Positions 35,414-43,827 of a DNA stretch of 64,000 bases are shown here, in pieces. This stretch comes from CADCVQ01 sp038260305. Lineage in GTDB: Bacteria > Actinomycetota > Thermoleophilia > Solirubrobacterales > Solirubrobacteraceae. Location: positions 1-64,000 of the forward strand of contig JBBSNY010000008.1 of the NCBI GenBank assembly GCA_038260305.1, read 5' to 3'. Under the pieces are notes generated by a model that had not been told where the DNA came from, made no database searches, and saw nothing but the letters and a program-made list of their open reading frames with translations. The position numbers and the translations under genes were made by a program. Position 1 is the stretch's first letter, and every line of letters starts with the position of its first letter.

Positions 35414-37239
35414 GACGTCCGCCGCAGGATCGTCGTCTGCCAGAAGCGCTCCGCGTACGGACCCGGACCGCGGTGGTCGGTGCGCGCCCACGACGCCGCG
35501 GGCGCCAGCGCGAGCGCCGGCTCATACCACGGTCGCTCGGAGTGGTCGAGGACGAGCAGGCCGCCGGGCGCGACCTTGGCGAGCGCGTGACGCACGCACG
35601 ACGGCCGCGCCCGCCCGGCGACGAGCACGAGCTCGAACGCGCCGTCCTCGAAGCGGTCGATCGTGGCGGCGTAGGCGTCGAACGCGAAGTTCACGAACGC
35701 CGGGGAGGCGGAGACGTACGCGGCGGGGTCCGACGGATCCAGCGCTGCGGCGCGCCCGTCGGCCTGCGGCGGCACGAGCTCGAGCGTCCATGCTGCGCGA
35801 TGCTGCAGCGAGATCGCTGCGCCGACGCGCCGCGACCAGTCGGCGTCCCAGTCGATCGTCACGACCTCGGCGCCGCGCTCGAGCGCGAACAGCGTCGAGC
35901 CCCCCGCGCCGTACTCGCACACGCGCGAGTCCGGCCCGATCGCGCGCCCGACCGCGTCGATGGCGGAGAACGTCAGCCACGGCCGGCGGTCGCGCAGCGG
36001 GGTGGCGTCCGCGCACAGGCTCGCCGCCCAGCGCCGGTACAGGCGCCGCGCGTGTCGGGGCGCGATGCCGGCCGCGCGCGCCTGGCGCCGGTAGGAGTTG
36101 CGTCGCTCGACGGCGACGGGCGCCGGGTGGTCGGAGACTTCGACCTCGAGCCGGGCCCCACACCCGAGCCAGCGCACGCGCTCCTCGACGACGTCGACCT
36201 CGAGCACGTAGCGGCCGGCGCGCACGGGCGCGTGCACGCTCAGCAGCGCGAGCGTCTCGGCGCCGGGCTCGACGGTCTCCGTGAACAGCGTCCGCGGCCC
36301 CTCCTCGGCGTGCCCCTCCGCATGCCAGCGATACCCAAGGCGCAGCGGCGAGCCATCGCCCGGCCGCCATGGCCACGCCCGCTCGCCGCCGTTGACGACG
36401 CGCACCTCGAGCTCGCGCACGACCCGCGCCGCGATCCGCGCCGGAGGGTCGACGAGCGTGACCCGCGCCTCGCCCGTCGTCGCCTTTGCCGCCGGGTCGA
36501 CGAGCGTGACCTGCGCCTCGCCCGTCGTCGCCTCCGCCGCCGGCGGCGCGCTCGGTGGCGCGGCGCCGGACGCGCGCACGGTGGGCGGCGGCCCGACCGC
36601 TTCGTCGAGGACGTACGCAACCCACGCGCGATCGGGCGCCGGCACCGCCGCGAGCTCGGTCCCCTCCCAGTCCTCCGGCACGAGCACGGCCGCGCGCGGC
36701 GCGCCCGCGCGCAGAGCCTCGGGCTCGGCGCGTTCCCGAGCGAGCGCGCGGCGGCGGCGCTCCTGCTCGCCGGCCAGCAGCAGCTCGCCCCGGTAGAGCG
36801 CCGCCTCGAGCAGCCGCGACTCACCCGGGGCGGCGGCCCCGACGCGGACCAGTTGCCCCTCGTAGTCAGGCCGCCACGGCGCGCACGCGAGATACGCGGA
36901 CGACCCGCCGTACAGCCACCGTCGGGCGAGGCGGTAGTGCGTGAGCGTGCGCTCGCCGGCCAGCGTGCGCAGCGCCCGCAGGAGCGCGAGCCCGGGCACG
37001 TCGCCGTCCTCGCAGCACAGCAGCCAGTCGCTGCCGCACGCGTCGCGCATGCGCGCGCCGGCCGCGACGCCGCCGGCCGAGCAGCCCAGGGCGTGATCGA
37101 CGAGGCCCGTGGCGCAGTGATCGAGCACCTCCGGCGGCGCGACGAGCACGATCTCGTCCACGTACGGGCGGCAGAGCTCTAGCATCCGCCGCACGCGCCA
37201 CGGCGCACCCGCGCTCGTCAGCCCGAGCGCGACGGTCAC
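35410..37239 (-). CDS. Three-module protein: GT-A-like - Ig-like - methyltransferase
   Basis: 609 residues. Residues about 1-210 resemble the glycosyltransferase half of the gene at 38185 (shared pattern RRWLYGG ... PWRPDYEGQLVR versus RRWLFGD ... PWQPDYALRLLR). Residues about 255-370 form an Ig-like beta domain (VVNGGERAWPW, LRLGYRW, VVEERVRWLG), also shared with that gene. Residues about 420-600 are a class I methyltransferase-like domain (VCEYGAGGSTLFALERG, EVVTIDWDADWS). A 48-bp tandem repeat encodes two 16-residue linker units. A DXD-like site (CEDGDVP) is weak, so the transferase half may be inactive. Start is GTG 37239. I do not recognise a named family for the whole. Confidence 0.82.
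   Translation of the reverse strand: MTVALGLTSAGAPWRVRRMLELCRPYVDEIVLVAPPEVLDHCATGLVDHALGCSAGGVAAGARMRDACGSDWLLCCEDGDVPGLALLRALRTLAGERTLTHYRLARRWLYGGSSAYLACAPWRPDYEGQLVRVGAAAPGESRLLEAALYRGELLLAGEQERRRRALARERAEPEALRAGAPRAAVLVPEDWEGTELAAVPAPDRAWVAYVLDEAVGPPPTVRASGAAPPSAPPAAEATTGEAQVTLVDPAAKATTGEARVTLVDPPARIAARVVRELEVRVVNGGERAWPWRPGDGSPLRLGYRWHAEGHAEEGPRTLFTETVEPGAETLALLSVHAPVRAGRYVLEVDVVEERVRWLGCGARLEVEVSDHPAPVAVERRNSYRRQARAAGIAPRHARRLYRRWAASLCADATPLRDRRPWLTFSAIDAVGRAIGPDSRVCEYGAGGSTLFALERGAEVVTIDWDADWSRRVGAAISLQHRAAWTLELVPPQADGRAAALDPSDPAAYVSASPAFVNFAFDAYAATIDRFEDGAFELVLVAGRARPSCVRHALAKVAPGGLLVLDHSERPWYEPALALAPAASWARTDHRGPGPYAERFWQTTILRRTS
36448..36543. repeat. 48-bp tandem duplication in a linker
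   Basis: Two adjacent 48-base copies (offset 48, starting GTCGACGAGCGTGACC and GTCGACGAGCGTGACC/T) differ at only a few bases. They encode 16-residue units of the type ATTGEAxVTLVDPxAK between the transferase-like and Ig-like domains of the gene at 35410-37239. Confidence 0.75.
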
Positions 37240-37337
37240 GCCCGCACCCCGGTGAAGTCGAACATGATGTGGTCGGATGGGCGCGCGCCGTTCATGGCAG
37301 TCACACTAGATTCCCACCACCGGCCGCGCGGTTTCCC

Positions 37338-38177
37338 ATGAACCGCCTGCCTGCTCACAGCGACATGCTCTCCCTCTCCAATCAGCGCCGGCGCCTGCAG
37401 CAAAAAGTCGAGTCTGTGCCGTTCTGGTGGCACTCGATCGATCTTGGCCACGGCGTCGTCACGCCCGGGCACAAGTCGACCGAGACGCTGCGCGGCGAGT
37501 TCCTCGCCCTGTCGCTGCCCGATCTGTCCGGCAAGTCCGTGCTCGACATCGGCGGCTGGGACGGCTTCTTCGCGTTCGAGGCCGAGCGCCGCGGCGCCTC
37601 GCGCGTCGGCGTGCTCGATCACTACATGTGGTCGATGGACGCGCCCGGCCAGCAGGCGTACTGGCGGCGCTGCATGCGCGAGGGCATCGCCCCGCGGCCC
37701 TACCACGAGACCGAGTACTGGCACCCGGAGGCGCTGCGCGGCAAGCGCGGCTTCGACCTCGCACGCGAGGCGCTGGGCAGCAGCGTCGAGCCGATCGTCA
37801 CCGATTTCATGACGTGCGACGTCGCGACGGTCGGCGTCTGGGATGTCGTGCTCTACCTCGGTGTCCTCTACCACATGGAGGAGCCGCTGACCGCGCTGCG
37901 GCGCGTCGCGGCCGTCACCGGCGAGCTCGCGGTCGTCGAGACCGAGGCGGTCGTCGTGCCGGCGTTCGAGGACGAGGCGATGTGGCGCTTCTTCCCGAGC
38001 GCCGAGCTCAACGGGGACGTCTCGAACTGGTGGGCGCCGAACCGCACGGCGCTGCTCGGCACACTGCGCGCCGCCGGCTTCGCGACGGCGCGGGCGACGA
38101 CCGGACCGCCCGCCGGGCTGCTCGGCTGCACCGGCGGGCCCCATCACTACCGCCTCACCGCGCAGGCCGCGAAGTAG
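37338..38177 (+). CDS. CmoB-like class I methyltransferase
   Basis: 279 residues from ATG 37338. VESVPFWWHSIDLGHGVVTPG and VLDIGGWDGFFAFEAERRGAS match the DUF1698/CmoB-like pattern (FYWHS-type motif, then G-WDGF), and WDVVLYLGVLYHMEEPLTALRRVAAVT is the late motif. In glycan clusters such proteins act on sugars rather than tRNA. TAGATT (37307-37312) suggests a promoter with a leader of about 20 bases. Divergent from 35410-37239 and convergent with 38185-39396. Confidence 0.88.
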   Translation: MNRLPAHSDMLSLSNQRRRLQQKVESVPFWWHSIDLGHGVVTPGHKSTETLRGEFLALSLPDLSGKSVLDIGGWDGFFAFEAERRGASRVGVLDHYMWSMDAPGQQAYWRRCMREGIAPRPYHETEYWHPEALRGKRGFDLAREALGSSVEPIVTDFMTCDVATVGVWDVVLYLGVLYHMEEPLTALRRVAAVTGELAVVETEAVVVPAFEDEAMWRFFPSAELNGDVSNWWAPNRTALLGTLRAAGFATARATTGPPAGLLGCTGGPHHYRLTAQAAK

Positions 38178-38184
38178 CTCGGCG

Positions 38185-39396
38185 CTACAACGCCGACGTC
38201 CGCGTGGCGCGGGCGCTGCCGCTCGGAGCGCGCACCTCGAGGGGCACGCGGATCCCGGCACCGAACCAGCGTACGTGCTCGTGCACGAGGTCGATCTCGA
38301 TCGTCCACGCCGCGGCCTCCGGCGGACCGAGCACCTCGAGCGGAACGACGGCCTTCGCCCCCGGGCGCAGTGGCGCCGGGAGGCCGGTGCGCCCACCCTC
38401 CTCGAGCACGCTCCCGTCGTCGGCGAGCCAGCGGTAGCCGAGCCGGATCTGCGGGTCGGCGTCCATCCCGCCGGGCCACGTCGTCGTGCCGCGATTGCCG
38501 ACCTCGACGTCGAACGTGCGCCACTCGGCGCATACGAGCCGCGGGTCGTCGTCGAGTAGTTGCAGCCGCGCGTCGTAGGCATCCTCGGCGAGCGGGCGGC
38601 GCTCGTTGAGGCCGGCGATCTCCGCCGCGCCGGCCGGGCGCAGCGTCGCGAGCCGGCGCCGCTGTGGCGCCGGCGCGAGCTCGACCCCGGCCGCGAGGAA
38701 CGCCGCGACAGCGTCGGTGTCCTCGGGCGCAACGTCGCGCAGGCGCAGGCCGGGAAGGCGCTCAGGCAGGTAGTAGACCTCGTTGAGCGACGTGCCGTCG
38801 ACGACGAAGCCGGGCATCTCGCGCTCGTACTCGCGCTGCTTGCGCTCGCGAAGCGCGACGTCCGAGAGCACGAGGTCGGCGTGGTAGAGCGGCGCGCGCA
38901 GGTAGCGGCAGGGCCCGAGCACGCGGACCGTGCAGTGCAGCAGGCCCGGGAAGCGCAGCAGTGCGGGGTCGTTGCGCAGCAGGCGCAACGCGTAGTCCGG
39001 CTGCCACGGCCACTGCGCCAGCCAGCGCGCGCCGTCGCCGAACAGCCAGCGGCGCGGCACCCAGGCGTGGGTGACGTCGTCCGTCGCGATCAACTCCGCG
39101 ACGGCGTCCACGAGCGACGCCGACGGCACCTCGTCGTGGTCGAGCTGCAGGATCCAGCGACCGTCGCAGTGCGTGCGCAGCCACGCGTACATGCGTCCGA
39201 AGTTGCCGGGAAACGGGACGAGCAGCACGCGGTCGGCGATCCGGCGGTAGCCGTCGATCCAGGCCGGATCGACCCGATCGTCGACCGCGAGCACGATCTG
39301 CGCAGCGAGCCCGGCCAGCGGCGCGAACGCGGCGGCGACGCGGCCGGGCGGCGTGTTGACCGAGCAGCAGACGGTGAGGTCGGGGCGCTCGCTCAC
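38185..39396 (-). CDS. GT-A-type glycosyltransferase with C-terminal Ig-like domain
   Basis: 403 residues. The N-terminal half (QIVLAVDDRVDPAWIDGY, WILQLDHDEVPSASLVDAV) has a GT2-like fold with a plausible LDHDE metal/nucleotide motif. The C-terminal 110 residues form a beta domain (VEVGNRGTTTWPGG, IRLGYRWLADDG, LVHEHVRWFGAG) found also inside 35410-37239. This tail could bind the growing glycan. It overlaps the next upstream gene by four bases. The two genes form one unit with 39393-41768. Confidence 0.85.
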   Translation of the reverse strand: MSERPDLTVCCSVNTPPGRVAAAFAPLAGLAAQIVLAVDDRVDPAWIDGYRRIADRVLLVPFPGNFGRMYAWLRTHCDGRWILQLDHDEVPSASLVDAVAELIATDDVTHAWVPRRWLFGDGARWLAQWPWQPDYALRLLRNDPALLRFPGLLHCTVRVLGPCRYLRAPLYHADLVLSDVALRERKQREYEREMPGFVVDGTSLNEVYYLPERLPGLRLRDVAPEDTDAVAAFLAAGVELAPAPQRRRLATLRPAGAAEIAGLNERRPLAEDAYDARLQLLDDDPRLVCAEWRTFDVEVGNRGTTTWPGGMDADPQIRLGYRWLADDGSVLEEGGRTGLPAPLRPGAKAVVPLEVLGPPEAAAWTIEIDLVHEHVRWFGAGIRVPLEVRAPSGSARATRTSAL

Positions 39397-41768
39397 GGCG
39401 TCGGCGCGGGCGCCGGCCGTCGCGGCAGGGTGGCTGCCGGCTCGACGACGCGGGTGTTGATGAGGCGCATGTAGAGCTGGCGGACGTCGCCCCCCGCGCC
39501 GGGCACCTTGGGCGCATCGGTCGTCACGCGCACCGTGTTGTCCCCCGGGCGCAGCGACAGCGCGATCGACAGCGGCCGGCTCTCGCCGGCGCTGCGGCGG
39601 CGTACGACCGACCCGTCGGGCAGCGTGAACGTGAGGTTCGCGGGCGTTGCGCCCGTCTGGACGGCGGTGACGAGACGCACCTGACGGGTCGACCGCGCCG
39701 GGTTGTCGATCTCCAGGCGCGCCGCCTGCTGCGCCCAGTGCCAGGTCCCCTGCCCCGGCGCTGATTCGATCGCGTAGAAGCCCTTCTCGAAGCTGATGAC
39801 GAGCGGTCGCGTCGTCGCGTTGCCGAGCGCGCGCAGGCGCGCCGCCGGGATCGTGCGCCGCAGGCTCGCCTCGAACGGGCGCAGGTCGAAGAACACCTGG
39901 CGGCCGTTGGGGCTGACGAGCGGCGCGCGCCCGACGATGCGGCGCGTGTCACGCTCGAACGGGCCGATGCCGCCGCCGTAGCCGAAGCGGTCGAGGTAGA
40001 GCCCGTCGAAGCCCGCCGCGACGATCGCGGTCAGGCTCGCGCGCGTCGGTCGCCCACCGTCCAGCGGCGCGCCGCGCACCTCGCCCGCCGCGATCTGCTC
40101 GGGCGTGACGCCGAAGAAGCTCGCCTGCCAGTCGTCGATGCGGCCCTTGACGGCGCCATAGGACCAGCGCATGCCGCCGCCCTGGACGTACGGTCGCAGC
40201 TGGTCGTAGTCGTACATCGCGCCGACGCCCGGGTTCTCCGGAAACGGCACGTAGGGCATCTGCATGATCGCGGAGCCGCGCGGCATCACGCGATCGATCG
40301 CGCGCGCCAGGGTCGCGTCGCTCGTGTACTCGGCCTTCGCCGCCCCGTACGCCGGGACGAACGTGTAGTTCGTCTGATCGAAGACGCCGCCGAGCAGGAT
40401 CGCCGTGAGCACCGCCGCCATAACAAGGCGCCCGCGCGGGCGCCGCTCCGTTCGCGCGCGCAACCGCTCGAGCAGCAACCCGACGGCGAAGAACGCGATG
40501 AACGCGATGTAGACGGACATCCGCCCCCAGCCGCGGATCTGGGGCGTCACGGTGTAGGCGATGAACGTCGAGATCCCGCCGACGGTCGCGATGAGAAAGC
40601 AGACGACGACGGCGAACGCCGCGTGGCGCTCGCGATCGGCCGTGTCACCGTCGGCCGGCGCGCGCGCGCGCGTCCTCGCGACCAGCGCGCCGAGCGCCAC
40701 GACGAGCAGCCACAAAAAGCCGACCGTCGCCACGATGCCGAGCGACTGCGTCGGCTCGCTGAGCAGCGGCGTCGTCTGGTGGTAGCGCCCCTGGAACTGG
40801 TTGAGCGCGTCGATGTGATGACCGACGACCGGGACGACGAGGTCCATGAACTTCATGCCGTAGAGCTCGCTCTCGAGCGGCTGGCGGTGCGCGGTGTACG
40901 GGTTCGGGCCGTGCTCGAGGTGGTAGAGGACGCCCGGCGCCATGTTGATGACCGTGACCGCGACGATCGCGGCGCACAGGATCGCCGCCGTCAGGACCGG
41001 CTCGCGCCCCAGGCGCATGACGAGCGAGATCAGCGCGATGGCCGTCAGCAGCAGCAGCGTGAAGACCGCGTAGTAGATCCCGCCCGACGCGATCACCGCG
41101 CAGATCGCGAGCGTCCCGACCGATCGGCCGGACGCCCAGGCCAGCAGCCGCGGACCCTCGCGTCTTCGGCGGGCGAACAGCGAGCGCCGCGCCATGACGT
41201 CGAGCACGAGGCAGGCACCGAGCGGCACGGCGTAGTAGCAGGACAGGAAGAGGTGGCCCTCCCCACGCTGGAAGTGGTAGGGCAGCAGCGTGTAGAGCGT
41301 CGCGACGACGATCGCGATCGCGACGCCGATGCCGAGTCGCCGCAGGACGAGGAACGCCACGAGCGCGACGATCGGGAACGACAACAGGAAGACGAGGTTG
41401 ACGATCAGGCCCGCGCTCGACGTGAACAGCGTCAGCAGCTTGATGAACGCGAACGTCAGGTTGTCGCCGCTCGGCGCCCCGTAGTCGGCGATGTGCTGGC
41501 CGGCCGGGTAGCCGAGGTCCGGGTTGACGAGAAACCAGCCGTGGTCGATGACGTCGCGAACGAAGGCGATCGTCAGCATGCTGTCGCCGCCGTAGCCGAA
41601 CGGCACGTGCAGGTTCGCGTGCCAGATGCGCAGCAGCGCGACGACGGCGATCGAGGCGATCACGACGACGGCGAGCGACCCGGCGACATCGCCGTTGCGC
41701 ACGAGCCCGCGCAGCCGGGCCGAGGCGCCGCCGTGCTCGGGACCCGGTTTGGTCGCGGTGGCGCTCAC
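39393..41768 (-). CDS. GT-C-like polytopic membrane protein
   Basis: 791 residues from GTG 41768, chosen because TAACGT lies 10 bases upstream; GTG 41780 lies on that promoter. About 12 membrane spans occupy residues 35-480. An early loop holds GYGGDSMLTIAFVRD and LGYPAGQHIADYGAPSGD, acidic residues in the place of GT-C catalytic Asp. The C-terminal 300 residues are soluble and beta-rich (SLSIALSLRPGDNTVRV), like a lectin or phosphosugar-handling domain. GT-C proteins use polyprenyl-phosphate sugars outside the membrane. The family assignment is by fold style only. Confidence 0.8.
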   Translation of the reverse strand: MSATATKPGPEHGGASARLRGLVRNGDVAGSLAVVVIASIAVVALLRIWHANLHVPFGYGGDSMLTIAFVRDVIDHGWFLVNPDLGYPAGQHIADYGAPSGDNLTFAFIKLLTLFTSSAGLIVNLVFLLSFPIVALVAFLVLRRLGIGVAIAIVVATLYTLLPYHFQRGEGHLFLSCYYAVPLGACLVLDVMARRSLFARRRREGPRLLAWASGRSVGTLAICAVIASGGIYYAVFTLLLLTAIALISLVMRLGREPVLTAAILCAAIVAVTVINMAPGVLYHLEHGPNPYTAHRQPLESELYGMKFMDLVVPVVGHHIDALNQFQGRYHQTTPLLSEPTQSLGIVATVGFLWLLVVALGALVARTRARAPADGDTADRERHAAFAVVVCFLIATVGGISTFIAYTVTPQIRGWGRMSVYIAFIAFFAVGLLLERLRARTERRPRGRLVMAAVLTAILLGGVFDQTNYTFVPAYGAAKAEYTSDATLARAIDRVMPRGSAIMQMPYVPFPENPGVGAMYDYDQLRPYVQGGGMRWSYGAVKGRIDDWQASFFGVTPEQIAAGEVRGAPLDGGRPTRASLTAIVAAGFDGLYLDRFGYGGGIGPFERDTRRIVGRAPLVSPNGRQVFFDLRPFEASLRRTIPAARLRALGNATTRPLVISFEKGFYAIESAPGQGTWHWAQQAARLEIDNPARSTRQVRLVTAVQTGATPANLTFTLPDGSVVRRRSAGESRPLSIALSLRPGDNTVRVTTDAPKVPGAGGDVRQLYMRLINTRVVEPAATLPRRPAPAPTP

Positions 41769-41778
41769 TGCGTGCGAC

Positions 41779-41784
41779 ACGTTA
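41779..41784 (-). promoter_or_regulatory. -10 TAACGT for the GT-C gene
   Basis: TAACGT lies 10 bases upstream of GTG 41768 on the minus strand. Confidence 0.35.
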
Positions 41785-41833
41785 CCCGCGATGGCGCCAT
41801 CACGACGTCGGGCGAATCTCGTCGGGCTTGCGG

Positions 41834-41839
41834 CAGAAT
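41834..41839 (+). promoter_or_regulatory. -10-like CAGAAT, leaderless promoter
   Basis: CAGAAT is followed by GGCGCG and ATG 41846 of the large glycosyltransferase. Confidence 0.35.
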
Positions 41840-41845
41840 GGCGCG

Positions 41846-43813
41846 ATGCTCGGCTTCGTCTTCGAGACAGCGCAGGGGCAGCGGAGCCGGCAGGACGGCC
41901 AGGCGGCGATGTCGATCGAGGCGCTCCGCGGCCCGGCGCGCGCGTACGACTCGGTGCAGCAGGCCATCTGCGACGGCTGCGACGACATCGTGCTCGTGCG
42001 CGCGCCGATGACGGCGATGAGCGGCTGGGCGCAGCAGCTCGTCGACGCCGCCGCGGTCGACGACCGCGTCGCGACGGTCAGCGCGATCGCGCTCCCCGCT
42101 CCGGGCGACGACGCCGCCGCGCGGGCCGCGCGCGTCCGCGACGCCGCCGTCGGCCTGCGACCCGCGCTGGCGCAGCCGGCCGGCCCATGCGTGCTGCTGC
42201 GCCGCGACGCGCTGCAGCTCGTCGGCTGGCCCGGCGACGACGACGCGGACGCTGAGCTCCTCGCGGCGTTCGCCGCGGCCTGCACGGCGCACGGGCTGCT
42301 GCATGTGCTGGCCGACGACCTGCTCGTGTTCACGACGAGCGAGCCAGACGGCGGCGGGGTGACCGCCGAGGGCAAGCCGGACGCGGCCGCGGTCTCGCAC
42401 GGCGGGCCGCTCGCGCGGGTGCGCAGCGTCGCCCGCGGCGCCGTCACGGGCCTGTCGGTGACCGTCGACGCGCGCCTGCTCGACGGGCCGCTCGGCGGCA
42501 GCCAGGTCCACACGCTGGCGCTCATCCGCGCGCTCGCCGAGTGCCACCGCGGCGAGCTTCGCGTCATGGTCGGCTCGCGGCCGCGCGCGTACGCGCAGGC
42601 CGTCCTCGACGAGCTCGGCCCGCAGACGCTGACCTACGAGCAGGCGACCGGCGGCGCCGCCCGGACCGCGGTCGTGCACCGCCCGACGCAGGTCTTCCAG
42701 TCCTCGGACATCGCGCTGCTGCGCCTCGTCGGCGAGCGCATCGTCGTGACACACGAGGACAGCATCCTGTTCCACAACCCCGCCTACTTCGCGGCGCCGG
42801 AGCTGTGGCACAGCTACCGCCGCGTGACGAGCCGCGCGCTGGCGGAGGCCGACCGGGTCGTCTTCTCGACCGAGCACGCCCGCGCGGACGCGCTGCGCGA
42901 CGAGCTCGTCGGGCACGAGCGCAGCGCCGTCGTCGCGCTCGGGACCGATCACCGTGCGCCGGCGACCGCGCAGAGCGCCCCGCCGGCACTGCCCGGTGAC
43001 CAGGGGCAGCCCTTCCTGCTGTGCCTCGGCAGCGACCTGCTGCACAAGAACCGACCGTTCGCGATCCGGCTCGTACGTGCGCTGCGCGAGCTCGGCTGGG
43101 ACGGACGGCTCGTGCTGGCGGGCGGGCACGCCGAGCACGGCTCGTCCGCGGCACAGGAGCGCGAGCTGCTCGACGCGTGGCCGCAGGCGGCGGACGGCGT
43201 CGTGATGCTCGGGCACGTCAGCGAGCCCGAGCGCGAGTGGCTGACGGCGCACTGCGCCGCGCTCGTGTTCGCGTCGGTCTCAGAGGGCTTTGGGCTGCCG
43301 CCGTTCGAAGCCGCCCGCCGCGGCGTGCCGTGCCTGTTCGCGGCCCGCAGCGCGATGGCCGAGCTGCTGCCGACCGAGGCAGCGACGCTCGTGCCGTGGG
43401 ACGCAGAGCGGTCGGCGGCGGCCGCGCTCGTGCTGCTGACGGATGCGACGGCACGCGAGCGCCATCTCGAGCTCATCCGGGGCGCGGCCGAGCCGCTGAC
43501 CTGGAAGCGCTTCGCCGGCGGGTTGATCGGCGTCTACGAGCAGGCGGCGAGCTCGCCCGCGCGGGCCGTCAGCGCGCTGCTCGCGCACGCCGACGAGCGC
43601 GAGCAGGAGATGATCGCGGTGCACGAGCTGGCCGTCGATCTGCGAGCCCAGCTCGAGGCGCTCGGCCCGGACGCGCTGCGGCTCGTCGGCCGCGACGGCC
43701 TGCTGCCGGCCGACGTCCAGCGCGCCCTGCTCGCCGCCGTCGCGCGCCGTCCCACGCAGGCGCCGCTGTTCGCCCTGCTGCGGGCCGGCTACCGCGCCGG
43801 CCACCGCGGCTGA
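41846..43813 (+). CDS. Large GT4 glycosyltransferase with extra N-terminal domain
   Basis: 655 residues. Residues about 1-190 look like a reduced GT-A domain (DSVQQAICDGCDDIVLVRAPM, PCVLLRRDALQLVGW) lacking a clear DXD. Residues about 205-560 are a GT4: VTVDARLLDGPLGGSQVHTLALIRAL, FLLCLGSDLLHKNRPFAIRL, VMLGHVSEPEREWL and FASVSEGFGLPPFEAARRG with the donor-binding Glu. The last 90 residues are helical. A cytosolic role in chain elongation is likely. Starts from a leaderless-type promoter, divergent from the GT-C gene. Confidence 0.88.
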   Translation: MLGFVFETAQGQRSRQDGQAAMSIEALRGPARAYDSVQQAICDGCDDIVLVRAPMTAMSGWAQQLVDAAAVDDRVATVSAIALPAPGDDAAARAARVRDAAVGLRPALAQPAGPCVLLRRDALQLVGWPGDDDADAELLAAFAAACTAHGLLHVLADDLLVFTTSEPDGGGVTAEGKPDAAAVSHGGPLARVRSVARGAVTGLSVTVDARLLDGPLGGSQVHTLALIRALAECHRGELRVMVGSRPRAYAQAVLDELGPQTLTYEQATGGAARTAVVHRPTQVFQSSDIALLRLVGERIVVTHEDSILFHNPAYFAAPELWHSYRRVTSRALAEADRVVFSTEHARADALRDELVGHERSAVVALGTDHRAPATAQSAPPALPGDQGQPFLLCLGSDLLHKNRPFAIRLVRALRELGWDGRLVLAGGHAEHGSSAAQERELLDAWPQAADGVVMLGHVSEPEREWLTAHCAALVFASVSEGFGLPPFEAARRGVPCLFAARSAMAELLPTEAATLVPWDAERSAAAALVLLTDATARERHLELIRGAAEPLTWKRFAGGLIGVYEQAASSPARAVSALLAHADEREQEMIAVHELAVDLRAQLEALGPDALRLVGRDGLLPADVQRALLAAVARRPTQAPLFALLRAGYRAGHRG

Positions 43814-43827
43814 CCGCGTCGGGTCGG

